A stretch of DNA of 64,000 nt from a bacterium. Its GTDB lineage: Bacteria; SZUA-182; DTGQ01. Numbering within the stretch: the first letter of the stretch is position 1; every line of letters begins with the position of its first letter. Positions 51,101 through 60,225 of the stretch are shown here, piece after piece. The stretch is from NCBI GenBank assembly GCA_040755755.1, contig JBFLZW010000002.1, forward strand, positions 68,337 through 132,336. Reading direction: 5' to 3'. A program made the position numbers and the translations under genes. Under the pieces are notes generated by a model. That model was not told the origin of the DNA and ran no database searches. It saw nothing but the letters and a program-made list of their open reading frames with translations.

Positions 51101-51302
51101 TATCCTCTTTGAATTTTAATTGATAATCCCCCGTGACCACCACTTCCGGCAGGGTAATCCCCGGTTTGGTCTCACCATCGGTAGCTCGAACCAATGAGGG
51201 GTGAATCCAGCAGATTATCGCCCAGCATGATACCAAAATCCAGAACCTTACCGATAAGCTTTTCTGTGCGGGGCACAGCCCCTGGTGTGTTATCCGCTTC
51301 AA
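48192..51302 (-). CDS. Large periplasmic TPR protein with a TonB-box-like N-terminus
   Basis: A 1036-residue exported protein. A signal peptide covers residues 1-40 (ending LVRA). Residues 51-60 read LPEVVVTGDY, which closely resembles the TonB box at the mature N-terminus of TonB-dependent receptors. From about residue 128 to the end there are more than 20 TPR units of the YbgF/CpoB-like kind (for example YRQAASAFEKLIKKYPNSPY). There is no beta-barrel domain. It lies 40 bp upstream of exbB on the same strand and 65 bp after another TPR gene. I infer a periplasmic scaffold that may be pulled on by TonB; a TolA/Pal-type envelope scaffold is the alternative. Confidence 0.85.
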   Translation of the reverse strand: MKRITHQGLCPAQKSLSVRFWILVSCWAIICWIHPSLVRATDGETKPGITLPEVVVTGDYQLKFKEDKTSLQMPAMSALGVKDVPSEAAKAGIAPVIGAEEKMKPAIKPKFGCLFGMPCGGAFSRTVLRDNGYYEYGKHEYSRGNYRQAASAFEKLIKKYPNSPYKGMAAYWAGESYFNLKEMDKAISSYQRVIARSVQSQYADYAFYSLGWIYAQRGEFQASSQHLQSVINLFGLSPLREKAYYLLAADLYHLGKYRDSARNYQQLIREFPQSPFLSQCIFWQAECFFNLNEFETSEKLYTEFLSKYPSHSLAESALYGLAWISFKTSRFQDSLDRLKVLREKYPNSSLISQVLFRQGRCYFMLEDYPQAQKAYEQLLADYPTSPVYNQALFGVAWSLFKTGEYQAASGKLKTLLDRQGIEEPLRISGIFMLAETCYNQKQYAEAATWYNKLTPPAASNEYTETAYFRSGTCSILLEQYARAIVDLQKLLNEYPGTSLADQAIYWIGESYFRQGNYQAAIRSYSQLLDEYPEGKWSAPAQHGIGWAYYRLEDWTQAAREFSRMATSFPDSQLVPDALFRQAECLHNLKEYAKSQKCLEELMARFPTSSLIDTAAFRYALTYSRMGETKEAIRQFRRMLTKFPQSDLRDQTQYYIGLTFFQDSKFQEAMKEFQILLRDYPKSRFIEQAQIRIADCLYNLGQYAPALSRYQELSAKLGNTSVGIEAEYGTILCYDRLGMIDQYLDTSKNFIEKYKDNPISEQLQFQIGETLFTRGNLPEAIQNYQTLVQKFPKGKLLDEAMYKVASIHLQAGEHERAIEEFIKLIEMSPQTTRAMDIHLGLARAYFALDQFQKTIAECDAVLKFEKPEVLLHEALYYRGASNEKLGNQAEARENYLRLAEKFPEGPFFHEVQFKLGQAFFSEAHYEDAARAFSDSAKSPNKEMRLNSLFHLGEAKTQLRNYSQAIADYLKIPYLYPDEEEWKIKVYYRVGELYERQGNSEQAKSAYQKVVKGARDAELQKEAIRRISVLSASKKKKK

Positions 51303-51367
51303 GGGTTACTCATCCTCCCTTCACAAAGACAATGACTGTCTGAAGAAAACAAGCAAGCGATATAAGT

Positions 51368-52864
51368 TTAAGGACTTCCTTTGATTTGAGACCGCAATTT
51401 TTCAATCCTCTGGAGGGCGGTGGGCCTGAGCTGATTTTCACTTTTACTCTTGGCCACCTTCTCGTAAAGCTCCAATGCCTTGTTAAGCTCTCCGCGATGC
51501 TCGTAAATTCCCGCTGCCCTCATTTGCGCCATAACCGCCCAATGTGCGATCCCATCATATTGCCGGGGAATCTGCAATAAAATTTGAACAGCCTTATCGT
51601 AATTTTTCTGGCTCGCCCAGGACTCTCCCAGCCAGTAAAGGGCCTCCGCGGCCACATTCCGGTCGGCTGATCCTGAGGCGCTTTCGTAAGCCCTGACAGC
51701 CTGAGGAAACTGCCGGGACTGATAGGAAATGGCCCCCAGTTGAAGCCACGCACTGTCAGCGATCGGATTACTTTTAAATTCTCTGACAATGCGGTTCAAC
51801 TGCTGCCCGGCCAGATCCTGCTTTCCCAGTTTCTGATTGCTGAGGGCAAGATAATACCAGGCTTCAGGCAAGTACATGCTTTTCCCATAGCTGTGGATAA
51901 ATGCCTCCAGTCTGCCGGCGGCCAGGGAATATTTTTCCAGCTTAAACTCCATGAATCCGCTTTGAAAGGCTGCCGTTTCCGCCAAATCATCCTTCGGATA
52001 TTTCTCCAGAAACTGCTGGTACATCTCCAGGGCTTTTGGAAACTGCTGAGCCTGGTAAAATGACAGCCCCGCTCCATACAGGGCCAGCCGGATATCGGGG
52101 GAATCGGGATAATCATGCACAACTTTCTGGTAATTCTGAGCCGCCTTACCGTAATTCCCCGATCGATATTCAACATCCGCCATATTCAACCAGGCTTTGG
52201 CAACTTGTTGTTTATTTTGTGGATACCTGGTAGTCAATTCCTGAAAGGCTTTCAATGCCTGCCCCTCATCCTGCAATTTCAGATAAGCCGACCCCAGGCC
52301 ATAGGCTGCATCGGCAGCATGGCTGTGATTCGGGTAATTGTTGAGGAATTGCCGGTAAGATTGGCTTGCCTCCTTCCATTTTCCAGCCTGACTGTTCGAC
52401 TCCGCTGACCAGAACAGGGCATCGCCAGCCAGCCTGCTGCCGGGACACTGGCCGAGCAGCTTCTGGTAAAAGCTGTCCGCCTTCTCATAATCTTTTTTGA
52501 AAAAATACAGTTGGCCCAGCCGGTACAGGGCTTTGTCCAGCAGGTCGCTCTTGTCTGGATACTGATCGAGCAGTTTTTGATACCAGGTGAGAGACTGTTC
52601 GTAATTTTTTTGCTTGAAATACGACTCTGCAATCCGAAACTGAGCATAGGGAACCTTGGGCGAGTTGGGATACAGCCGCAGCAATTGGGAAAACTGGTCA
52701 ATAGCCAAATCATGGAACCCATCCTTATACGCGCCAAGGGCAACCGCATACAGACTATTCTCATCAGTGCCCTGAGCAGAGGATATCCGTGCGGATTGAA
52801 GAAACACCATACCAGCCAGCAGCACAGAGCACACAGATACGAGGAGAGCTTTCTGATCGGTCAT
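51368..52864 (-). CDS. Exported TPR repeat protein
   Basis: A protein of about 498 residues from the start MTDQKALLVSVCSVLL, which gives a clean signal peptide (cleavage near ISSAQ); an upstream in-frame ATG at 52945 adds 27 non-signal-like residues. About 12 TPR_6-type units follow (for example YKDGFHDLAIDQFSQLLRLY and NYEQSLTWYQKLLDQYPD). Like the larger neighbour it is a YbgF/BamD-like periplasmic scaffold in an envelope cluster. The two probably act together with ExbBD-TonB. Confidence 0.8.
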   Translation of the reverse strand: MTDQKALLVSVCSVLLAGMVFLQSARISSAQGTDENSLYAVALGAYKDGFHDLAIDQFSQLLRLYPNSPKVPYAQFRIAESYFKQKNYEQSLTWYQKLLDQYPDKSDLLDKALYRLGQLYFFKKDYEKADSFYQKLLGQCPGSRLAGDALFWSAESNSQAGKWKEASQSYRQFLNNYPNHSHAADAAYGLGSAYLKLQDEGQALKAFQELTTRYPQNKQQVAKAWLNMADVEYRSGNYGKAAQNYQKVVHDYPDSPDIRLALYGAGLSFYQAQQFPKALEMYQQFLEKYPKDDLAETAAFQSGFMEFKLEKYSLAAGRLEAFIHSYGKSMYLPEAWYYLALSNQKLGKQDLAGQQLNRIVREFKSNPIADSAWLQLGAISYQSRQFPQAVRAYESASGSADRNVAAEALYWLGESWASQKNYDKAVQILLQIPRQYDGIAHWAVMAQMRAAGIYEHRGELNKALELYEKVAKSKSENQLRPTALQRIEKLRSQIKGSP

Positions 52865-53120
52865 AAGCAGTATACCTGGTACTGTGCCGGGCACTCCATT
52901 GGGTGATAACCTGGGCATAATAACTTTAAGTTTATGTATTTCCATCGGTAAAGAACTATGCTCCTCAGTTTAACATACTTTGCTGAGAAATTCAATTTTA
53001 TCAGGCAGCAGTGATAGAACCGACATTCCGCTCTGATACAATTCTCAACTACTGGGGAAAGAAGATAAGATAAAATGGGCGAGAGCAATTAAGAACCGCT
53101 CTAACATGAGAGAGCCCGCT

Positions 53121-54842
53121 CTACCTGAGGAGCGGAGAAATTGTTTCTATGGACCATTGCTGCAGCAGGGTCCCTTCGCAAATCTGGAGATCGATAAAGG
53201 CTTCGATCTGATCGATAATAGCCGTGACCTCGCGGACCCGGGCTTCGGTGAGATCCCGCTGGGCCTGAAAGACCAGCAGGTTTGTGGACCTGCCTACCCG
53301 GAATTTTTCCTGTTCGACCTTCAGTTTTTCTTCCTGTTTGCTGCGATTGGCCTGCAGGGCGAAAATCTGTTCCCGGCAGCGCTCGATTTCCCCAATTGCC
53401 TTGCGGACCTCGACCTGGATAATCTGTTTCAAGTTCTCGATGCTTTCCAGGTATTTGAGGCGGCTTAAGCCGGCCCTGCGGGACTGAGCTTTGGCCTGGG
53501 TATTTTCAAGGGGCCGTGACAGGTTCAGACCGACAATATAGTCGGAGTCATCGAATTCACTGATGGATTGAGGAAATTCCGGGCCGGAGGCCATGTTTTT
53601 CAGGGTGATGAAAAAATCCAGCCGGGGAAGGAGCCCGTTTCGGGTCCGCACCACTTCAAGATCCCCTTTCTGGAGATTGAGATAGGCCTGTGCAAGGTCG
53701 GGCCGAGACCGGAATGCCGTGGCCACGTGCTCCTGAACATTGCCGGTTTCCCGGTCAATGGGAGCGGGAGGTGTGGTGAGGCTGACCTTCCGGTCCCAGA
53801 GGGTATCAACATCAGGGTTGAGGAGGCGGAGAAAATCGAGGGTCCGCTGGGAGAGTGCGCTTTTGGCATCGATGACCTTTCCCTTTTCGGCAGCCACTTC
53901 GGCCTGGGCAAAGATAAGCTCTGATTCGGCCTGTTTTCCCAGTCTGATCCTCTCCTGGGTTTCATCCATCTGTCGCTCGGATAATTCCAGAGATTTTTCC
54001 CGGATATTCAGGGTCTCTTTGGCCAGCACCAGATCCCAGTAATTTTTCTGAACCCTGGCCACCAGTTCGATGATGTATTGTTGCAGCTCATAGGCGGAAA
54101 TCTGCTGATCGAATTCCGCCTGACGGACGAGTGAGAGATTGACCTTTCTCCCCACCCCCTGGAGAAGAGGCTGGGTCAGAGTCATGCTGGCGGAGGTGGA
54201 ATAGCGGGTGGATGATGTCGATGATTTTTCGTTGGGTGAATCCGTTTTCCTGATCAACTGATTTTTTTCTTCATCGGAATATTGGCTTCCCAGGTCGAAT
54301 TCCAGCTTGGTGCCGGTCGAAAAGAGTTTGGAAAATCCCAGAACTCCTCCATACGATTGCGTCTCCTTATCGAGGGTCGCCTTCTGTACATCGCCAAAGT
54401 ACTCATCATAGTATTGCTCGAATATGTCATCCGGCATATTGGGGTATTCATCGCGGACATTTTTGCGGATATCCTTCCGGTTGAGGCTGGTTTCATCCGT
54501 GGTTTGTTCAGCCTGCAGTTTAATGAACGGCGAAAAGTCAAACGGGGCTTTCCGTTCTTCGACCGCGGTCTCGGCAATCTTGGGATTGACGATCTGGACC
54601 TTGAGGTCCCGGTTGCGGTTTAAAGCCAGTAAGATTGCATCTTCCAGCGTGAAAGACAACTCCTGCGGGCCGGAGGGTCCCGGTTCTTCGGCTGGTATAT
54701 CCTCCTCCGATTCCGAAGGCTCCCGGTCAGGTTCCGAAAGCTCCCGGGTTGTCCGTGGAGGCTCTTGTGCCCTGGCCTCCGGAATGAAAAAGACTGGCAG
54801 CAGGGATAGAAGTAACCAGATAACAAGCGGGCTGATCTTCAT
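53121..54842 (-). CDS. TolC family outer membrane efflux protein
   Basis: A protein of 573 residues from the start MKISPLVIWLLL, preceded by AAAGGAGAA. The signal peptide ends near EARAQ, and an acidic Ser/Glu/Pro linker (about 28-60) follows. The two outer membrane efflux repeats typical of TolC are present (about 75-320 and 350-560), including helices such as SLELSERQMDETQERIRLGK and FRVGRSTNLLVFQAQRDLTE. It should form the outer-membrane channel for the MacAB-type pump encoded just upstream, 28 bp away. Confidence 0.88.
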   Translation of the reverse strand: MKISPLVIWLLLSLLPVFFIPEARAQEPPRTTRELSEPDREPSESEEDIPAEEPGPSGPQELSFTLEDAILLALNRNRDLKVQIVNPKIAETAVEERKAPFDFSPFIKLQAEQTTDETSLNRKDIRKNVRDEYPNMPDDIFEQYYDEYFGDVQKATLDKETQSYGGVLGFSKLFSTGTKLEFDLGSQYSDEEKNQLIRKTDSPNEKSSTSSTRYSTSASMTLTQPLLQGVGRKVNLSLVRQAEFDQQISAYELQQYIIELVARVQKNYWDLVLAKETLNIREKSLELSERQMDETQERIRLGKQAESELIFAQAEVAAEKGKVIDAKSALSQRTLDFLRLLNPDVDTLWDRKVSLTTPPAPIDRETGNVQEHVATAFRSRPDLAQAYLNLQKGDLEVVRTRNGLLPRLDFFITLKNMASGPEFPQSISEFDDSDYIVGLNLSRPLENTQAKAQSRRAGLSRLKYLESIENLKQIIQVEVRKAIGEIERCREQIFALQANRSKQEEKLKVEQEKFRVGRSTNLLVFQAQRDLTEARVREVTAIIDQIEAFIDLQICEGTLLQQWSIETISPLLR

Positions 54843-54870
54843 AGGTTCTCCTTTGCGTGGATACAGGGGG

Positions 54871-56079
54871 TTACTCATATCGTAAAGCCTCGATCGGGTC
54901 CTGTTTGGCGGCCCGCATAGCCGGATAAAAGCCGAAAAAAGTTCCGACGGCTGCGGAAAAGGAAAAAGCGATTATTACATAGACCGGCTGGATAAAGGTA
55001 GAAAAGGAAAAAAGAGCATCGATCAGATAGCAGGCCCCGGTGCCAAGTGCGATGCCGATTCCTCCACCGATGAGGCTGATCAGGGTGGACTCGAAGAGAA
55101 ACTGCCGCAGGATATCGCGGTTGCGGGCCCCCAGTGCCTTGCGGATGCCGATTTCCCGTGTTCTTTCGGTCACCGTGACCAGCATGATGTTCATGATCCC
55201 GATTCCTCCTACCAGCAGGGAGATGCTGGCAATCCCGCCAAGCAAAAGGGTCAGGGCCATGGTGATGGAGTTGAGCGTGTCCAGAACCTCGGCCTGGCTC
55301 TGCAGGGTGAAGTCGAGGGGCATATCCGCCGGGATCCGGTGCTGATACCTCATCACGGCCGTGATTTTCTCCTTCGCTTTCTCAGGATCGACTCCCTTTT
55401 TGATCTGAAGATCGATGCCTCCCAGGTAATCAAGCCCGAAGAGCTGCTTCATGGCCGTAGTATAGGGAATGATGAGCTGATTGTCCGGATTGTACCATCC
55501 CTCGTCACCCTTAACGCTGAGAACTCCGATGATCTTGAAATTCAGGCCGTTCACCTTGACTATCTTGCCGATGAGGTCGCGTTTTCCGAACAGGTCGTCG
55601 GCGGTCTGGGAGCCGATAACAGCTACTCTGGCCTGTTCTCTGGTTTCGGTTTCATCGAAAATCCTCCCCTTCTGGAGGGTAAAGTTTCGGATCGGGAAAT
55701 AGGTCACCGCCGCGCCGGTTATCGGCACGCGGGTGTTCTGGTTCAGGTATTTTACCTGAGCACTGCCCCGGAGTACGGGTGAAAGATGCAGAACATCAGG
55801 AACCTTGTGCAGTATGGCCTCAGCGTCTTCCAGCCTGAGCGTGTCGTAGGAGCTGTTCTGGACGCCGCGGCTCCCTTTTTGGCCGGGCCGCAGGATCATC
55901 AGATTGCTCCCCAGGGAGGAAACCTTCTGGGTAATCTGCCGCTTGGCCCCTTCTCCAAGGGCCAGCATGGCAATTACCGCCCCCACGCCGATGATGATGC
56001 CAAGGGTTGCCAGAAAAGAGCGCATCTTATTGGCCCACAGGCTTTTGATGGAAACCTTGATCAGGGTCCACAGCAGCAT
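54871..56079 (-). CDS. MacB-type ABC transporter permease
   Basis: A protein of 402 residues from [15 protein letters not shown], chosen because AAGGAGAA precedes it and because the longer frame overlaps the ATPase gene. The N-terminal transmembrane helix ([20 protein letters not shown]) is followed by a MacB periplasmic domain (about 50-245) and three C-terminal helices with the FtsX-like signature ([20 protein letters not shown]). In E. coli MacB the ATPase is fused; here it is a separate gene, as in LolCDE-like and many other bacterial systems. Confidence 0.9.
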   Translation of the reverse strand: MLLWTLIKVSIKSLWANKMRSFLATLGIIIGVGAVIAMLALGEGAKRQITQKVSSLGSNLMILRPGQKGSRGVQNSSYDTLRLEDAEAILHKVPDVLHLSPVLRGSAQVKYLNQNTRVPITGAAVTYFPIRNFTLQKGRIFDETETREQARVAVIGSQTADDLFGKRDLIGKIVKVNGLNFKIIGVLSVKGDEGWYNPDNQLIIPYTTAMKQLFGLDYLGGIDLQIKKGVDPEKAKEKITAVMRYQHRIPADMPLDFTLQSQAEVLDTLNSITMALTLLLGGIASISLLVGGIGIMNIMLVTVTERTREIGIRKALGARNRDILRQFLFESTLISLIGGGIGIALGTGACYLIDALFSFSTFIQPVYVIIAFSFSAAVGTFFGFYPAMRAAKQDPIEALRYE

Positions 56080-56092
56080 TCTTTGGTTCTCC

Positions 56093-56746
56093 TTACATGA
56101 TCTGGCCATCGCGGATGCGGATCTGGCGCTGGCATTTTTGGGCAATTTCCTGTTCATGGGTGACAATGATAATTGTCCGCCCCTCCTTGTTGAGGTACTG
56201 CAAAACCGCCATGATCTCTTCACTGGACTTGCTGTCCAGATTACCCGTGGGCTCATCGGCCAGAATTATGGACGGATTGGTTACCAGAGCCCGGGCAATG
56301 GCCACCCGCTGCCGCTGTCCGCCGGAGAGCTGGTTCGGCTCATGGTGCATGCGGGAAGTCAGGCCGACCTGCTCAAGTGCCCTGGCAGCTTCCATCTTGG
56401 CCGCCGGATGTCCGGAATAGAGGAGCGGAAGCTCCACGTTTTCCAGGGCGCTCATGCGGGGAAGAAGATTAAAGGTTTGAAAAACAAAGCCTATTTCGCG
56501 GTTTCGGATTTTAGCCAGCTCATCCTTCCCAAACCTTGATACATCCTTGCCATTGAGAAAATAGCGGCCGGAGTCAGGGTGGTCCAGGCAGCCGAGAATA
56601 TGCATGAGCGTGGATTTCCCGCTCCCCGAAGCACCCACGATGGCCAGCATTTCGGATTTTTCCACCGTGAGAGAAACCCTGTTGAGGGCCAGGATTTCCT
56701 GCTCGCCCATCCGGTATTTTTTGGTAACTTCATCAACCACCAGCAT
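56093..56746 (-). CDS. MacB-type ABC transporter ATP-binding protein
   Basis: A 217-residue ABC ATPase of the LolD/MacB class: Walker [11 protein letters not shown]-loop [20 protein letters not shown], signature [15 protein letters not shown], Walker [13 protein letters not shown]-switch VTHEQEIA. It drives the permease encoded 13 bp downstream. Substrates of MacAB pumps include macrolides, siderophores and peptides; the one here is unknown. Confidence 0.94.
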   Translation of the reverse strand: MLVVDEVTKKYRMGEQEILALNRVSLTVEKSEMLAIVGASGSGKSTLMHILGCLDHPDSGRYFLNGKDVSRFGKDELAKIRNREIGFVFQTFNLLPRMSALENVELPLLYSGHPAAKMEAARALEQVGLTSRMHHEPNQLSGGQRQRVAIARALVTNPSIILADEPTGNLDSKSSEEIMAVLQYLNKEGRTIIIVTHEQEIAQKCQRQIRIRDGQIM

Positions 56747-56766
56747 GAAAGACCTCGCTTACTATC

Positions 56767-58119
56767 CTACTCCCCCCCCGAACCTCTTCTCAGACCCAAA
56801 AGGGGCCTTTTTTCTTCCTGGTCCGCATCCTTTTGCCTTCCGGTATTTGACCATTTGCTGTGAACCTGCCCTGAAATCAGGCGGACTTCTTCCCCTTCCT
56901 CCAGGCCGCTGATTACTTCGGCTGTTCCGCCGTTGTCAAGCCCCAGGGTAAGGGACCGGGTTTCAATCCTTCCGTCAGGTAAAACTACCTGGACTTTCGG
57001 GCCTTCGGATGAAAACTCGACCGCATCGTCCGGAACCAGCACCACATTGGCTTTTTCTCGTGAAACAATCTGGACATTGGCCGTCATCTCCGGCTTCAGG
57101 AGGGATTTATTCTTTCCCAGAACCTCGATCTTGACGTCAAAGGTCACAACATTGCTGATATTGACTCCCCGGGTGGCGATTTGAACCACCTGGCCGTCAA
57201 AGTGCACATCCGGGTAGGAATCCACGGTAATCTTTGCTTTCTGACGCAGTTTGACCTTGCCGATGTCACTCTCGTCAACCGAGGCTATGACAAAAATCCG
57301 GGAAAGGTCCGACAGGGTCAGAATCGTGGTCCCGCCGCCGATATTGTTGATTCCTGATGAGATGATCTGGCCGATCTGCACATTCCTGGCGGTCACGGTC
57401 CCGTTCACGGGCGAAAGTATCCGCGTATCCTGAAGACGCTGCCTGGCGATTTCAAGATCCACCCTGGCGGCCCGGACCCGGCTCTCCTCGAGCTGGACAG
57501 CATGCCGCCTGAGCTCGATCTCCATTTCCTGGGTCTTGAATTCTTCCTGCTTGACCAGGGCTTTTTCGTGGGCGGCTTTGGCCCGCACGGCCTCGGCTTT
57601 GCGGGTATCCAGCTCCTCCTGGCTCGACAGTTTTTTCTGAAAAAGCTGCTCCTCCCGTTTGGCTTTGTTTTCCGCATCTTCCCAGGTAGCCCTGGCGGAG
57701 GATATCTCGGCCTGAATATTCAGTTTGGTGGTTACCAGTTGATTTTCGGCAATAGCCAGATCCTGCCTGGCATTGTTGAGCTGGGAGGTGGCCGCTTCCA
57801 GGGCGGCCTGGGCTTTTTCCAGATTCCGCTGCTCATCCGTGGGATCCAGTTCCACCAGAAGATCAGAGGCACGGACGAAGTCGCTGACATCAAAGGGGAG
57901 CTTCTTCACCTCTCCACTGGCCTTTGATTTGATTTCCACATCCTGGTTGGAAACCACCTTCCCCGTGCAGGCAACGCTTACCTGAATGGCCCCCCGTTTG
58001 ATTTGAGCTATGGCAAACTCTTTCTCCTTCTCTTCTCCCTGTGAGGACAGGGTTCTTAACCGTATGATGACCACAGACACCAGGAGAACCAGGATAATAA
58101 GGATAATCCAGCGCTTCAT
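56767..58119 (-). CDS. MacA-type periplasmic adaptor (HlyD family)
   Basis: A protein of 450 residues from MKRWIILIILVLLVSVV (GGGAGG lies upstream), giving one N-terminal anchor. The membrane-fusion architecture is visible: lipoyl-like half-motif (VACTGKVVSNQDVEIKSKAS), a long alpha-hairpin (about 105-220), the second lipoyl half (RILSPVNGTVTARNVQIGQI), then beta-barrel and membrane-proximal domains. It bridges the ABC pump and the TolC-like channel. It is first in the macA-ATPase-permease-tolC order. Confidence 0.92.
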   Translation of the reverse strand: MKRWIILIILVLLVSVVIIRLRTLSSQGEEKEKEFAIAQIKRGAIQVSVACTGKVVSNQDVEIKSKASGEVKKLPFDVSDFVRASDLLVELDPTDEQRNLEKAQAALEAATSQLNNARQDLAIAENQLVTTKLNIQAEISSARATWEDAENKAKREEQLFQKKLSSQEELDTRKAEAVRAKAAHEKALVKQEEFKTQEMEIELRRHAVQLEESRVRAARVDLEIARQRLQDTRILSPVNGTVTARNVQIGQIISSGINNIGGGTTILTLSDLSRIFVIASVDESDIGKVKLRQKAKITVDSYPDVHFDGQVVQIATRGVNISNVVTFDVKIEVLGKNKSLLKPEMTANVQIVSREKANVVLVPDDAVEFSSEGPKVQVVLPDGRIETRSLTLGLDNGGTAEVISGLEEGEEVRLISGQVHSKWSNTGRQKDADQEEKRPLLGLRRGSGGE

Positions 58120-58186
58120 AGCTTGACCTCCCATACAGCCCAAAATTATTCAGGAAAGCATCTTATTAGTGAGAAATCATGGCATT

Positions 58187-58843
58187 TTAAAAATCATCCC
58201 TGCTCATCCTGTCCCGCAGCTCATCAAGGTGGCAGGTATCGTTCAAGCCGGTCAGGATAAATTTTCCTGATTGATAATCCAGCATGGACAGGGCCGCAGT
58301 GTCCTGCCTGATCTGCCAGAAATGCGAATTGTCCAGGCCGAGGACGGCGCAAAACAGCATCTTGATGACGACCCTGTGGGAAACAAGGACAAGCGGGGCC
58401 TGGTTCTCTGTCTGGTCATGCTGGATAATCAGCCTGTCCAGGAAGGTTTCAACGCGCTGTCGAACCGAGGACAGGCTCTCGCCATCCGGAATATGAACCA
58501 TATGCGGGGCCTCAAGCCACTCCTGATACAGGTCCGGATACTCCTGCTGGACTTGAATGTGCCCCTTCTTCTCCCATGATCCGTAATCGATGTCGATCAG
58601 CATATCCTCCTGCATGATCGGGGGAGATTCTGACTGTTCTCCCTGAACAGCCAGGGCCGTCTCGACAGCCCGCTTGAGGGGGCTGGTATAGATGCCCTGA
58701 ATCGGCTGCCCGCGAAGCCTTCGTCCCAAAAGACTGACCTGCTGACGTCCGGTTTCACTGAGGCTGATATCTACCCGGCCTCGAAAAATCTTTTCTTTGT
58801 TCCAGGAGGTTTCTCCATGACGGATAACAAGGATTCTTAACAT
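58187..58843 (-). CDS. Histidine phosphatase family protein (phosphoglycerate mutase-like)
   Basis: A 218-residue branch-1 histidine phosphatase: RHGETSWNKEKIFRGR with the catalytic His at residue 9, YTSPLKRAVETA, DYGSWE, and VSHRVVIKML with the second His. These features suit cobalamin/alpha-ribazole phosphatase-like or general sugar phosphatases; the substrate is not clear. It lies 67 bp upstream of macA on the same strand, with no functional tie evident. Confidence 0.87.
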   Translation of the reverse strand: MLRILVIRHGETSWNKEKIFRGRVDISLSETGRQQVSLLGRRLRGQPIQGIYTSPLKRAVETALAVQGEQSESPPIMQEDMLIDIDYGSWEKKGHIQVQQEYPDLYQEWLEAPHMVHIPDGESLSSVRQRVETFLDRLIIQHDQTENQAPLVLVSHRVVIKMLFCAVLGLDNSHFWQIRQDTAALSMLDYQSGKFILTGLNDTCHLDELRDRMSRDDF

Positions 58844-59025
58844 TGCTGGTCACCTTTCTTCTCCAGAAAAGGTAATGTTACCTTTTCGGTTAAATGTGAA
58901 TTTTATCGCCAGGGCGAGAATATATTTTTTCTCGTTCTCTATCAAGATATGGATTTCCGCTCCCTGCTTAACACTACACTACATCAAGACTTTTCTGTGG
59001 TGATAGAGGAATTGCCATAATACAT

Positions 59026-59072
59026 CACCCCCACCTCACCTCCCCCCTCAAGGGGGAGGTGAGGTGGGGGTG
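59026..59072. repeat. Perfect GC-rich palindrome
   Basis: CACCCCCACCTCACCTCCCC is answered by GGGGAGGTGAGGTGGGGGTG, forming a near-perfect hairpin of over 20 bp. Same word family as 43440-43478. A lone MITE-end-like AAAAGTGTCCGGCAGTAA follows at 59203-59220. Otherwise the gap 58844-59407 shows no gene. Confidence 0.8.
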
Positions 59073-59407
59073 AATAAAACCAACGGAGTCCTCTAACCAA
59101 CTCCTCTTATGTGAGGGAAAAGGAAAAAGTCTCGTTGCAATACTAAAAGCTGCGGGGACAGGCTTCGCGGGAATGACGGCAGAAGCCTCTCTATTTTTTC
59201 ATAAAAGTGTCCGGCAGTAAATAATTATAATAACCATATCACCAAAAATTACAACATATCAAATACTCTCCATGCGATTGCCCTGGATTGTGAGCTTGAC
59301 ACTGCTCTCTTTTTTTTATATCCTTGGAATAAAGGTTTTAGTCTCTAGCACGATAAGGCAAATAGCAGGGGGCCATGATTGTCCCTTGATGATAGGAGAA
59401 TGGATGC

Positions 59408-59974
59408 ATGAAAACACGAGATACTGCTCTGCATCTGGATACCAAATTCACCTATGAGGATTATCTTCATTTTCCGGAAGATAAAAGGTATGAGATTATC
59501 GATGGGGAGGTTAGTTTGGCACCATCACCAGATAGAATCCATCAGGATATATTAAGAGATTTGGGGTTCATTCTCTGGGAATTTGTCAAAAAAAACGATC
59601 TTGGCCTGGTGTATTATGCCCCCTTTGATGTGGTCTTATCTGATACCGATATCGTTCAGCCCGATCTTATCTTCGTCTCCAAAGAGCGAAAGCTTATCCT
59701 GACGGAGAAAAATATCCAGGGTGCTCCGGATATTGTCGTTGAAATCCTCTCTCCCTCATCACAACACAAGGATACAGTGATTAAAGCCAAGTTGTACAAG
59801 AAATTCGGGGTAAGGGAATACTGGCTTATCGATCCACAGGAAAAGCAAATCACCCTCCATGACTTCAGCTCATCCCAAAGGAAGCCATCCACGGCCATCT
59901 ATACCTTTGATGAGATTTTCGAATCACCTCTTTTGCCCGGGCTGAAAATAAGCCTGAAAGAGCTTTTCATATAG
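59408..59974 (+). CDS. Uma2 family protein (DUF820, restriction-endonuclease-like fold)
   Basis: A 188-residue Uma2/DUF820 protein. Family features are YEDYLHFPEDKRYEIIDGEV at the N-terminus, VQPDLIFVSKER, then PDIVVEILSPSS and KAKLYKKFGVREYWLIDP, which together outline the PD-(D/E)XK-like core (Asp in QPDL, Glu in VEIL). An AGGAGA lies upstream of the ATG. The biological role of these widespread, often horizontally spread proteins is unclear. It is isolated here between repeat-rich gaps. Confidence 0.88.
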   Translation: MKTRDTALHLDTKFTYEDYLHFPEDKRYEIIDGEVSLAPSPDRIHQDILRDLGFILWEFVKKNDLGLVYYAPFDVVLSDTDIVQPDLIFVSKERKLILTEKNIQGAPDIVVEILSPSSQHKDTVIKAKLYKKFGVREYWLIDPQEKQITLHDFSSSQRKPSTAIYTFDEIFESPLLPGLKISLKELFI

Positions 59975-60069
59975 CTGTTAGCTGGTATCACCAACCTGTA
60001 CTTGCCTGCGGCCCTGTCTCCCTCTCCCCTCTTTTGAGGCAATTTTATTCAGTTAAGGTCTCCCCCACC

Positions 60070-60168
60070 AGTAACGCCCCTCACCCCGACCCTCTCCCCA
60101 GAGGGGCGAGGGAGAAAAATGCTACCCTGCGAATAGCATTGCCCCTTAAAGGGGGAGAGGGGCGGGGA
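60070..60168. repeat. Paired GC palindromes
   Basis: Two back-to-back repeats of the form CCTCTCCCCAGAGGGGCGAG and CCCTTAAAGGGGGAGAGGGG, around a GCTA...TAGC core (60121-60140). Related to the CCTCCCCC palindromes elsewhere in the window. It lies between the convergent Uma2 and phosphodiesterase genes. Confidence 0.65.
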
Positions 60169-60225
60169 ATAACCGGCCGCCTATTGATTGCGCAGCGTGC
60201 AAAGCCCTCACAAGGTATAAAGCCC

